From positions 1 to 17,226 of the forward strand of contig URAM01000036.1 in NCBI GenBank assembly GCA_900545815.1: a stretch of 17,226 nucleotides of DNA. Direction: 5' to 3'. The notes under the pieces were generated by a model that searched no databases, was not told the origin of the DNA, and saw only the letters and a list, made by a program, of their open reading frames with translations. Below are positions 1-7,195 of this stretch, one piece after another. This DNA is from an uncultured Eubacteriales bacterium (lineage in GTDB: Bacteria > Bacillota > Clostridia > Oscillospirales > Oscillospiraceae). Within the stretch, counting starts at the first letter, position 1. The number at the start of each line of letters is the position of its first letter. The translations under genes and the position numbers were made by a program.

Positions 1-1
1 C

Positions 2-262
2 GTCATCGTCCCCGACGAGTACATGGGCGACGTCATCGGCGACCTCAACTCCCGCCGTGGTCAGATCCAGGGCTTCGAGGCCCGCAGCGGCGCGCAGCAG
101 ATCGACGCTTTCGTTCCTCTGGCTGAGATGTTCGGCTACGCGACTGACCTCCGCTCCTGCACGCAGGGCCGTGGCCAGTACACGATGGAGCCCGCGCATT
201 ATATCGAGATCCCGAAGAACATTCAGGAGAAGATCATCAACCAGCGCACGAACCGCGCCTGA
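2..262 (+). CDS. fusA: Elongation factor G, C-terminal end (partial)
   Basis: EF-G is the GTPase that moves tRNAs and mRNA through the ribosome. Only the last 86 residues are present; the gene begins before the window. The reading frame opens at base 2 with VIVPDEYMGDVIGDLNSRRG, the strongly conserved domain IV/V junction of EF-G. Domain V follows and ends in a short basic tail at TGA (260-262). The gene is followed after 99 bp by tuf on the same strand, the normal fusA-tuf order of the bacterial str operon, so the two are probably co-transcribed. Identification is secure from the motif and the neighbour, although the GTPase domain cannot be inspected. Confidence 0.96.
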   Translation, partial: VIVPDEYMGDVIGDLNSRRGQIQGFEARSGAQQIDAFVPLAEMFGYATDLRSCTQGRGQYTMEPAHYIEIPKNIQEKIINQRTNRA

Positions 263-268
263 TAAAAA

Positions 269-343
269 GGTATTGCAAAATACCGCATTTTACGGTAAAA
301 TACCGGTGTATGTAAATGACACCGGCAAACAACGAAATTTTTT
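269..343 (+). promoter_or_regulatory. Three consecutive hairpins between fusA and tuf
   Basis: The fusA-tuf gap holds three inverted repeats in a row: GGTATT/AATACC (269-274/279-284), a short TTTTA/TAAAA (288-292/296-300), and CCGGTGT/ACACCGG (303-309/319-325). The last is followed by a T run at 338-343. Possible roles are mRNA processing, partial attenuation, or simply a spacer; the sequence does not decide. No clear promoter is seen here, so tuf probably depends on read-through from fusA. Confidence 0.4.
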
Positions 344-361
344 CATAGGAGGATCACTCTA

Positions 362-1615
362 ATGGCTAAGCAGAAATTCGAGCGTACCAAGCCCCACGTA
401 AACATTGGTACCATCGGTCATATCGACCATGGTAAGACCACCCTGACCGCCGCGATCACCAAGTTCCTCGCCATGCAGGGCGGTGCTGACTACACCGATT
501 ACAGCTCCATCGATAAGGCTCCGGAAGAGCGCGAGCGTGGTATCACCATCAACACCGCTCACGTTGAGTACCAGACCTTCGACCGCGTTGGCCACAACTA
601 CAAGACCGGCGAGGACAACGCCCAGATTCAGGGCCGTCACTATGCCCACGTCGACTGCCCGGGCCACGCCGACTATATCAAGAACATGATCACCGGCGCT
701 GCTCAGATGGACGGTGCTATCCTGGTCATCGCTGCTACTGACGGTGTTATGGCTCAGACTCGTGAACATCTGCTGCTGGCTCGTCAGGTCGGCGTGCCTT
801 ATATCGTTGTTTTCCTGAACAAGTGCGACCAGGTCGATGACGAAGAACTGCTGGAACTGGTTGAAATGGAAGTTCGTGAAACCCTGGACTTCTATGAATT
901 CCCCGGCGACGACACCCCCATCATCAAGGGCTCCGCTCTGAACGCTCTGATTTCCGAATCCACTGATCCTAACGCTCCTGAGTATGCTTGCATCAAGGAA
1001 CTGATGGACGCTATTGACAACTACATTCCCACTCCCGACCGTAAGGCCGATATGCCCTTCCTGATGCCCGTCGAAGACGTCTTCACCATCACCGGCCGTG
1101 GCACCGTGGCAACTGGTAGAGTGGAACGTGGTACCATCAAGCTGAGCGAACCGGTGGACATCGTTGGTCTGGAAGAAGAAAAGAAGTCCTCCGTCGTTAC
1201 CGGTCTGGAAATGTTCCGCAAGCTGCTGGACTTCGCTGAAGCTGGCGACAACGTGGGCGTTCTGCTGCGTGGTATTGCTCGTACCGACATCGAACGTGGT
1301 CAGGTTCTGTGCAAGCCCGGCTCCATTCATCCTCACACCAAGTTCAAGGGTCAGGTCTACGTTCTGAAGAAGGACGAAGGCGGCCGTCACACCCCCTTCT
1401 TCAACAACTATCGTCCTCAGTTCTATTTCCGTACCACTGACGTTACCGGCATCATCACCCTGCCCGAAGGCACTGAAATGTGCATGCCCGGCGATAACGT
1501 CGACATGGACGTTGAGCTGATCACCCCCATCGCAATCGAAAAGGGGCTGCGTTTCGCTATCCGTGAAGGCGGTCGTACCGTCGGTTCCGGTGTTGTTATC
1601 GAGATCAACGAATAA
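362..1615 (+). CDS. tuf: Elongation factor Tu
   Basis: EF-Tu delivers aminoacyl-tRNA to the ribosome as a GTP complex in the cytoplasm. The 417-residue product shows the G1 loop GHIDHGKT (19-26), the effector region ending RGITIN (59-64), DCPGH (98-102), NKCD (133-136), and the domain II/III sequence through the terminal GGRTVGSGVV. ATG 362 follows a perfect AGGAGG (347-352) with a 9-nt spacer. It is about 23 residues longer than the roughly 394 of E. coli. The largest excess is about 17 residues (within 71-91, between VEY and RHYAHVDCPGH), with a few more around 198-206. The insertion lies in frame between conserved strands, so the gene looks functional rather than damaged. It is last in the fusA-tuf unit and ends at a strong terminator. 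Confidence 0.98.
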   Translation: MAKQKFERTKPHVNIGTIGHIDHGKTTLTAAITKFLAMQGGADYTDYSSIDKAPEERERGITINTAHVEYQTFDRVGHNYKTGEDNAQIQGRHYAHVDCPGHADYIKNMITGAAQMDGAILVIAATDGVMAQTREHLLLARQVGVPYIVVFLNKCDQVDDEELLELVEMEVRETLDFYEFPGDDTPIIKGSALNALISESTDPNAPEYACIKELMDAIDNYIPTPDRKADMPFLMPVEDVFTITGRGTVATGRVERGTIKLSEPVDIVGLEEEKKSSVVTGLEMFRKLLDFAEAGDNVGVLLRGIARTDIERGQVLCKPGSIHPHTKFKGQVYVLKKDEGGRHTPFFNNYRPQFYFRTTDVTGIITLPEGTEMCMPGDNVDMDVELITPIAIEKGLRFAIREGGRTVGSGVVIEINE

Positions 1616-1658
1616 TCTTTTCGATTGACGCACGCAAGTGTGTTGTCCCAAGTATTTG

Positions 1659-1690
1659 AAAGAGACCGGTTCGCCGGTCTCTTTTTTCTT
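1659..1690 (+). terminator. Intrinsic terminator after tuf
   Basis: A perfect 9-bp stem AGAGACCGG/CCGGTCTCT (1661-1669/1674-1682) is closed by a stable TTCG tetraloop and followed by a six-T run (1682-1687). It ends the fusA-tuf transcript. Confidence 0.95.
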
Positions 1691-1740
1691 GGACTTTTGC
1701 GTATTTTATACCTGTTTGATGGGTTATTGCTCCGGATTGG

Positions 1741-1773
1741 TTGACAAAGAACCGACCAATGGTATAGTATAAT
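1741..1773 (+). promoter_or_regulatory. Sigma-A promoter of cysE
   Basis: A perfect -35 TTGACA (1741-1746) is followed after 16 nt by TATAGT (1763-1768), which overlaps a perfect TATAAT (1768-1773). The start of transcription should fall near 1780, leaving a leader of about 50 nt. That is too short for a cysteine T-box. Confidence 0.85.
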
Positions 1774-1833
1774 AAATATTGCCCCGACCGCGCATGACCA
1801 AAGCCAACGGGGGTGGAAATGAGGGATGCAACC

Positions 1834-2799
1834 ATGCCTTCTCAGATGGAAATGAAGGTAAAGAAAGTAGTGCAGCAGCTGTTGGCTGGTGCGGAAGCCA
1901 TGCAGCAGAGCGATGAGGAGACTGTCCACCTGCAACCGGACAAGAGCGCCATCATCACCATCATCGAGCAGCTCCAGACCGTGCTGTTCCCAGACTACTT
2001 TATCAAGAAAAAAGTGAGCCATTACGCCACGGAATACTATATCGGCTCCGTTTTGGACGAGATTTATACCAGCCTGACCCGCCAGATCACCTTGGCACTC
2101 CTCCAGGGCGAGGAGTATCGACACACCGATAAAGCCACCCGTAAGGCAAAAGCGGAGGCCATCACCAGCCAGTTCATCGAGACCCTGCCTCGCATCCAGT
2201 CCTACCTGGCCATGGACGTGGAAGCCACCTTTGTGGGCGACCCGGCAGCGTTCAACACCGACGAAATTATCTTCTCCTACCCCGGTCTCTACGCCATCAT
2301 GGTCAACCGCCTGGCACATGAGCTGCACCTGCTGAAGGTGCCCCTCATCCCTCGCATCATGACCGAGCACGCCCACAGTCTCACCGGCATCGACATCCAC
2401 CCCGGCGCCACCATCGGCAAGCACTTCTTCATCGACCACGGCACCGGCATCGTCATCGGCGAGACCACCGAGATCGGCGAGTGGGTCAAGATCTACCAGG
2501 GCGTCACCTTGGGCGGCCTGTCTACCCGTGCCGGCCAGGGTCTGCGCAACCATAAGCGCCACCCCACCATCGAGGATCGGGTCACCATCTATTCCGGTGC
2601 CTCCATCCTGGGCGGCGAGACCCGCATCGGGGAAGGCTCCATCATCGGCGGCAACGCCTTCGTCACCCGTTCCGTCCCGCCTCACACCCGAGTCAGCATC
2701 CGCGATCCGGATTTGGAGTTCCACCGAGACAAGACGGACACCATGGACGAAAACGACCAGAGCAAATATTGGAATCCGGCTCAGACGGACGAGACTTGA
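1834..2799 (+). CDS. cysE: Serine O-acetyltransferase
   Basis: The enzyme transfers acetyl from acetyl-CoA to L-serine, giving O-acetylserine, the precursor used by cysteine synthase. The C-terminal half is a left-handed beta-helix of hexapeptide repeats with the CysE signature GIDIHPGATIGKHFFIDHG, the catalytic Asp-His pair in IDHG, and the acetyl-CoA-binding VTLGG segment. The N-terminal half is helical, as in long SAT proteins. The open frame starts at GTG 1813 (328 residues). ATG 1834 is preferred (321 residues) because GAGGG (1821-1825) lies 8 nt before it; GTG 1813 and ATG 1819 remain possible. A charged tail of about 25 residues follows the helix. The gene is monocistronic, with its own promoter and terminator. 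No cysteine synthase gene adjoins it. Confidence 0.92.
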   Translation: MPSQMEMKVKKVVQQLLAGAEAMQQSDEETVHLQPDKSAIITIIEQLQTVLFPDYFIKKKVSHYATEYYIGSVLDEIYTSLTRQITLALLQGEEYRHTDKATRKAKAEAITSQFIETLPRIQSYLAMDVEATFVGDPAAFNTDEIIFSYPGLYAIMVNRLAHELHLLKVPLIPRIMTEHAHSLTGIDIHPGATIGKHFFIDHGTGIVIGETTEIGEWVKIYQGVTLGGLSTRAGQGLRNHKRHPTIEDRVTIYSGASILGGETRIGEGSIIGGNAFVTRSVPPHTRVSIRDPDLEFHRDKTDTMDENDQSKYWNPAQTDET

Positions 2800-2812
2800 G
2801 CGGATTTGGAAC

Positions 2813-2847
2813 GAAAAGGGTCTGATACGACATCAGACCCTTTTCTT
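2813..2847 (+). terminator. Intrinsic terminator after cysE
   Basis: A 14-bp perfect stem (2813-2826/2832-2845) encloses a 5-nt loop. The A-rich left arm and T-rich right arm should let it stop transcription in either direction. The pcrA frame is open through this hairpin, which argues against an early pcrA start. Confidence 0.92.
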
Positions 2848-2859
2848 CGCCCTCCCACG

Positions 2860-2888
2860 TTGACCCCGGTGGAAAAAGAGGGTAAAAT
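2860..2888 (+). promoter_or_regulatory. Sigma-A promoter of pcrA
   Basis: TTGACC (2860-2865), a 17-nt spacer and TAAAAT (2883-2888). Transcription would begin near 2895, upstream of ATG 2932, and this helps fix the start codon of the helicase gene. Confidence 0.8.
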
Positions 2889-2931
2889 AGCAGTCGAGTA
2901 TATATTTAAGTGTAGACGCAGGAGAGCAAGT

Positions 2932-5478
2932 ATGTTAAATCAGACACAACAAGCGCAATTTTGCAAGATGAGACGTCAGGTCATCGCCCGAAACTACCAA
3001 AACCTCAACCAGCAGCAGCGCCTGGGCGCCCTCACCACCGAAGGCCCCCTGCTGCTCCTGGCGGGCGCCGGCAGCGGCAAGACCACCGTGCTTATCCACC
3101 GCATCGCCAACCTCATCCGCTTCGGTCGGGGCAGCGACCCCAGCTGCATGGAGGTGCCCGATTGGGTCACGCCGGAGGACGTGGAGTTCCTGACCCGCTA
3201 CCTGGGCTATCCGGAGAAGGACATGGCTCAGCGGGCGGAGATGCTCTGTAAAGTCCATCCGGCAGCGCCCTGGTCGATTTTGGCCATCACCTTTACCAAC
3301 AAGGCGGCAGGGGAGCTGAAGGAGCGTCTGGAACGGATGCTGGGGCCAGAGGGCCAGGACGTGTGGGCGGCCACCTTCCACTCCGCTTGCGTGCGCATCC
3401 TGCGGCGGGACATCCATCGCCTGGGCTTCTCCAACTCCTTCACCATCTACGATGTGGACGACACCCAGCGGGTGGTCAAGGAGATCTTGAAGCAGATGAA
3501 CCTGGACGAGAAGGCGTACCCGCCCCGCAACGTCCTGGGCTATATTTCCCGGGCAAAGGACAAGATGTTCCTGGCACGGGACTATCTCAAGGGGGCAGAG
3601 CAGTCCGGTGACTTCCGGCAGATTCAGATTGCGAAAATTTATAAGGAGTATGAGCACCGTCTCTGGGAGGCGGACGCCCTGGACTTTGACGACCTCATCC
3701 TACATACCGTCCGCCTGCTCTTGGAAGACCAGGAGGCACGGGAGTATTGGCAGAACAAGTTCCGCTACGTCCTCATCGACGAATACCAGGACACCAACCA
3801 CCTGCAGTACCTGCTGGCGTCCACCCTGGCGGGGAAGTGGAAGAACATCTGCGTGGTGGGCGATGACGACCAGTCCATTTATCGCTTCCGCGGCGCTACC
3901 ATTGAGAATATCCTCTCCTTCGAGCAGCAGTACAAGGGCGCTCGGGTCATCCGGCTGGAGCAGAACTACCGCTCCACCAAGAACATCCTGGACGCAGCCA
4001 ACGCCGTCATCCAGAACAACAAGGGGCGCAAGGGCAAGGAGCTGTGGACGGAGAAGGGGGCAGGGGATAAGATCCGCCTGTATGTGGCGATGAACGAGTC
4101 GGACGAGGCGCAGTATGTGGCCGCCCAGGTCATCGCCGGCATTCAGCAGGGGCGGCAGTGGAAGGACAACGCGGTGCTGTACCGGATGAACGCCCAGTCC
4201 AACGCCGTGGAGTACGCCTTCAAGCGCAACGGCATCCCCTACCGCATCATCGGCGGCACTCGGTTCTTCGATCGGGCGGAGGTCAAGGATATGCTGGCCT
4301 ACCTGTGCGTGGTCAACAACCCTGCCGATGACCTGCGCCTGCGGCGCATCATCAACAAGCCCGCCCGTGGCATCGGCGCCCGCACCATCGACATCGCCGC
4401 CACCATCGCCGCCAACGAGGGGTGTTCCATGTACGAGATCATCAGCCGTGCCAGAGCCTATCCGGAATTACAGCGGAGCGCCGGAAAATTAGACCAGTTC
4501 CTCACTCTCATCCAAACCCTCCAGCAGAAGGCGTCCACCCTGGAGCTGACCGATTTTTACGAGGAAGCGTTGCGGGACACCGGCTACATCGCCGCCCTCC
4601 AGGCCAAGAACACCGTGGAGAACCGCACCCGCATCGAGAACGCCCAGGAGCTGCGCTCCTCCATCCAAAGCTACCTGGAGGGAGCGGAGGAGCCGTCCCT
4701 GAACGGGTTCTTGGACGAGGTGGCTCTTTACACCAACCTGGACAACGCAGACAACAACGAGGACTGCGTGGTCATGATGACCATGCACGCCGCCAAGGGG
4801 CTGGAATTCCCTCGTGTGTTCATCGTGGGCATGGAAGAAGGCATCTTCCCCGGCACCCGCTCCATCGGCGAGCCGGAGGAGATGGAGGAGGAGCGCCGCC
4901 TGTGCTATGTGGCTTTGACCCGTGCGGAGGAGCAGCTCTACCTGACCTGCGCCAACCAGCGGATGCTCTTTGGCCGCACCACCAGCAACCTGCCCTCTCG
5001 GTTCACCGATGAGATCCCCGAACGCTGCCTCATCCAGAGCGGCAGACGGCGGACGGAAGAAGAACGGGAGTACGGCGGCCAGTGGGGGAGCGTCCGGCAG
5101 GAGCGCCAGCACCAGGAGCGGCAAGACTACTACGCCCAGCGGCGGGAAGAGCGCCGCAACTTCGGCGGCAGCTACTCCATCCCCGTCCCCTCCGGCGGCA
5201 GCCGCTCCGGCAAACCCCTGGGCGGCGGTATCAGCATCGGCGGCCGCACCCCCCAGCCCACTGCCAAACGTCCTGCCGCCGCCAAAGCAGCCCCTCCATC
5301 ATCTGCCAACGTTCCCTTCCACAAGGGCGACCTGGTGGAGCACACCGCCTTCGGCCGAGGCATGATCGTCTCCCTGAAGCCCATGGGCGGCGATGCCCTC
5401 TTAGAAGTAGCCTTTGACTCGGTGGGGACGAAGAAATTGATGCTCAAGGCAGCATCCCAACATATGAAGAAGGCTTGA
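2932..5478 (+). CDS. pcrA: UvrD/PcrA-type ATP-dependent DNA helicase
   Basis: PcrA is a superfamily 1A 3'-5' helicase in repair and in removal of RecA and stalled RNA polymerase. Visible motifs are Walker A AGAGSGKT (44-51), motif Ia AITFTNKAAGE, DEYQDTN (283-289), GDDDQSIYRFRGA (from 310), and motif VI around VALTRAEEQ (660-668). The last 50 or so residues (GDLVEHTAFGRGMIVSL onward) are the small C-terminal domain through which PcrA/UvrD bind RNA polymerase. The frame is open from 2806, but that stretch encodes the cysE terminator and the promoter. ATG 2932 has AGGAG at 2920-2924 with a 7-nt spacer and gives 848 residues, about 100 more than Bacillus PcrA. Part of the excess is an acidic insertion between motifs I and Ia (about 64-112), and part is a Gly/Ser/Arg-rich linker before the C-terminal domain. 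It leads a probable operon. Confidence 0.93.
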   Translation: MLNQTQQAQFCKMRRQVIARNYQNLNQQQRLGALTTEGPLLLLAGAGSGKTTVLIHRIANLIRFGRGSDPSCMEVPDWVTPEDVEFLTRYLGYPEKDMAQRAEMLCKVHPAAPWSILAITFTNKAAGELKERLERMLGPEGQDVWAATFHSACVRILRRDIHRLGFSNSFTIYDVDDTQRVVKEILKQMNLDEKAYPPRNVLGYISRAKDKMFLARDYLKGAEQSGDFRQIQIAKIYKEYEHRLWEADALDFDDLILHTVRLLLEDQEAREYWQNKFRYVLIDEYQDTNHLQYLLASTLAGKWKNICVVGDDDQSIYRFRGATIENILSFEQQYKGARVIRLEQNYRSTKNILDAANAVIQNNKGRKGKELWTEKGAGDKIRLYVAMNESDEAQYVAAQVIAGIQQGRQWKDNAVLYRMNAQSNAVEYAFKRNGIPYRIIGGTRFFDRAEVKDMLAYLCVVNNPADDLRLRRIINKPARGIGARTIDIAATIAANEGCSMYEIISRARAYPELQRSAGKLDQFLTLIQTLQQKASTLELTDFYEEALRDTGYIAALQAKNTVENRTRIENAQELRSSIQSYLEGAEEPSLNGFLDEVALYTNLDNADNNEDCVVMMTMHAAKGLEFPRVFIVGMEEGIFPGTRSIGEPEEMEEERRLCYVALTRAEEQLYLTCANQRMLFGRTTSNLPSRFTDEIPERCLIQSGRRRTEEEREYGGQWGSVRQERQHQERQDYYAQRREERRNFGGSYSIPVPSGGSRSGKPLGGGISIGGRTPQPTAKRPAAAKAAPPSSANVPFHKGDLVEHTAFGRGMIVSLKPMGGDALLEVAFDSVGTKKLMLKAASQHMKKA

Positions 5479-5503
5479 ACAAGCCGAGAAAGGAGCACAT
5501 ACC

Positions 5504-5923
5504 ATGGAATACAAGAGATTTGACAACACCATCTTTGCACGCATCGACAAAGGGGAGGAGATCCTGGAACAGCTGAAAGAGATCGCCCTCCAGGAGCACA
5601 TCAAGTTGGCCAGCGTCAGCGCCTTGGGCGCCATCAACGACTTCACGGTGGGCGTGTTCAAGACGGCAGAGAAGAAGTATGACGCCAACGAGTTCCAGGG
5701 ATACTATGAGATCACCTCTCTGACCGGCACCATCACCACCAAGGACGGGGAATACTACGCCCACCTCCATATGAGCGCCGGCAACGAGAAAGGGGAAGTG
5801 TTCGGCGGCCACCTGAACCGCGCCATCGTCAGCGCCACCTGCGAGATGGTCATCACGGTCATCAACGGAACCGTGGAGCGCCGGTTCGAGGAAGAAGTGG
5901 GGCTGAATCTGTTCCAGTTTTGA
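5504..5923 (+). CDS. PPC-domain (DUF296) protein
   Basis: This 139-residue protein is a single PPC/DUF296 domain, a small trimeric alpha/beta fold found alone in bacteria and fused to AT-hooks in plants. The conserved features are the SVSALGAINDFTVG strand-turn, the SLTGTI strand, and the HLHMS...GEVFGGHL segment. Its three histidines (87, 89, 103) match the putative metal site of bacterial members. ATG 5504 has an AAAGGAG site about 10 nt upstream and lies 25 bp behind pcrA, so the two are probably co-transcribed. Bacterial PPC proteins are often annotated as DNA-binding, but the biochemical role is not established. There is no AT-hook or other added domain here. Confidence 0.85.
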   Translation: MEYKRFDNTIFARIDKGEEILEQLKEIALQEHIKLASVSALGAINDFTVGVFKTAEKKYDANEFQGYYEITSLTGTITTKDGEYYAHLHMSAGNEKGEVFGGHLNRAIVSATCEMVITVINGTVERRFEEEVGLNLFQF

Positions 5924-5929
5924 GTGGAT

Positions 5930-5986
5930 GGTGCAGCGTGGGACGGAGAGAAATCAGCAATGACAGCGTTAAGCCTACGCTGCACC
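5930..5986 (+). repeat. 10-bp inverted repeat in the gap before the DUF6440-like gene
   Basis: GGTGCAGCGT (5930-5939) and its exact complement ACGCTGCACC (5977-5986) are separated by 37 nt. There is no T run after the right arm, so it is not a simple terminator. No convincing promoter is seen in this 103-bp gap. It may be a processing or stability hairpin within a longer mRNA. Confidence 0.45.
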
Positions 5987-6026
5987 TGCACCAACCGTGA
6001 AAAAACATAGATAGGAGGCAGTCGCC

Positions 6027-6212
6027 ATGGCAAAGAAGGAAGACAGATTTGAAGTGGTATTTCAGGATGGCTCCCAGCTCAAGGACGCTGGCACCCGTCA
6101 GATTCTGGTAGACAAGGAGACCGGCGTCCATTATCTGGTGTGGAGATCGGGCTATGCGGGTGGCATCACCCCGCTGCTGGATTCGGAGGGGAATGTGGTC
6201 GTCACGAAGTAA
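6027..6212 (+). CDS. Small DUF6440-like protein
   Basis: A 61-residue soluble protein with no signal peptide or membrane segment. The order of blocks RFEVVFQDGS, ILVDKETGVHYL, GYAGGITPLLD and a final GNVVV tail resembles the small proteins grouped as DUF6440 in Clostridia, whose function is unknown. Some relatives have been mislabelled as xylosidases; nothing here supports an enzyme. ATG 6027 follows a good TAGGAGG (about 8 nt spacer), which argues for a real gene despite its size. It lies 103 bp behind the PPC gene and 44 bp before the patatin gene on the same strand, and may belong to the same transcript. The family call is from memory of the pattern and is moderately sure. Confidence 0.7.
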   Translation: MAKKEDRFEVVFQDGSQLKDAGTRQILVDKETGVHYLVWRSGYAGGITPLLDSEGNVVVTK

Positions 6213-6256
6213 TGGGCAAAAGGCATCCGTGTGCGTGGGAAAGGAATCGAAGAGCG

Positions 6257-7105
6257 ATGAAAACAGGCTTGATACTGGAAGGCGGGGCCATGCGCGGGCT
6301 GTTCAGCGCAGGCGTGATGGATGTGATGATGGAAAATGGCATCCGGTTTGATGGTATCATCGGCGTCTCCGCAGGGGCGGCGTTCGGCGTCAATTACAAA
6401 TCGGGGCAGATGGGACGTGCGCTCCGTTATAACACGAGGTATTGCCACGACAAGCGCTATTGCGGCATCGGCTCCCTTCTGCGGACGGGAAACCTGTTCA
6501 ACACGGAATTTTGTTACAACGAAGTACCGTTGAAGCTGGATGTGTTCGATTTTAACGCCTTTGAGCGCGACCCAACGGCATTTTATATCACCTGCACGGA
6601 CGTGGAGAGCGGGAAGCCGGTCTATCACGAATATTGCGGGAGAAAGGATCACGGATTTGATTGGATTCGGGCGTCTGCCTCCCTTCCCGTGGTCTCGCAG
6701 ATCGTGGAGATCGACGGTCTGAAACTGCTGGACGGCGGGATAGCGGATTCTATCCCCGTGGCCTATTTTGAACGCATCGGATACACCCAAAATGTGGTCA
6801 TCCTGACCCAGCCCCAAGGCTATCGAAAAGAGAAAAACCAGCTGCTGCCGCTGATACGGGTGAAGTATCGGCACTACCCCAATCTGGTCAAAGCGCTGGA
6901 AGTGCGGCACCTGATGTACAATGCCGAACTGGATCTGATTCAGGAGCAAGAAAGGCGGGGGGATCTTTTTGTCATCCGCCCTCATTCGTCCCTGCCGGTC
7001 AAACGGATGGAAAAAGACCCCGCAAAGCTGAAAACCTGTTATGAGTTGGGCAGACAAGCGGCGGAAACAGCACAGGAGCGGCTCCTTGCGTTTCTGAAAA
7101 AATGA
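6257..7105 (+). CDS. Patatin-like phospholipase family protein
   Basis: Patatin-like proteins are Ser-Asp dyad acyl hydrolases acting on lipids. All catalytic parts are present in this 282-residue form: the oxyanion-hole loop GGAMRG (9-14), the nucleophile elbow GVSAG (Ser38), and DGG (Asp159). The sequence resembles the stand-alone cytoplasmic group that includes E. coli YjjU. It shows no signal peptide or membrane helix, so the substrate is probably intracellular, but it is not known. The frame is open from 6140, overlapping the preceding gene. ATG 6257 is preferred because the family begins directly with the first beta strand and AAGGA lies just upstream (6241-6245). It is the last gene before a convergent terminator. 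Confidence 0.88.
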   Translation: MKTGLILEGGAMRGLFSAGVMDVMMENGIRFDGIIGVSAGAAFGVNYKSGQMGRALRYNTRYCHDKRYCGIGSLLRTGNLFNTEFCYNEVPLKLDVFDFNAFERDPTAFYITCTDVESGKPVYHEYCGRKDHGFDWIRASASLPVVSQIVEIDGLKLLDGGIADSIPVAYFERIGYTQNVVILTQPQGYRKEKNQLLPLIRVKYRHYPNLVKALEVRHLMYNAELDLIQEQERRGDLFVIRPHSSLPVKRMEKDPAKLKTCYELGRQAAETAQERLLAFLKK

Positions 7106-7107
7106 GG

Positions 7108-7177
7108 GAGCGTCTGCCGCAGACGCTCACAACAAGGACGCAAAAAAGCATCCGTATCCCACGATACGGATGCTTTT
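7108..7177. terminator. Bidirectional terminator between the patatin gene and leuA
   Basis: A hairpin GAGCGTCT/AGACGCTC (about 7108-7128) is followed by a 15-bp perfect stem (7144-7158/7163-7177) with a CCAC loop. The second stem is flanked by A tracts on one side and T tracts on the other, so it can end transcripts arriving from both convergent genes. Confidence 0.92.
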
Positions 7178-7195
7178 CTATGTACGAAAGGTAGA

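Noticed and set aside
359..1651. 430-codon open frame antisense to tuf
   Set aside because: It mirrors the tuf coding frame, has no family resemblance, and arises from strong GC-rich codon bias; tuf itself is certain.
1774..1833. Cysteine T-box before cysE
   Set aside because: The leader is about 50 nt and has no T-box sequence or stem I signature.
2806..2931. Upstream extension of pcrA by 42 codons
   Set aside because: These bases encode the cysE terminator and the pcrA promoter; ATG 2932 has a proper ribosome site.
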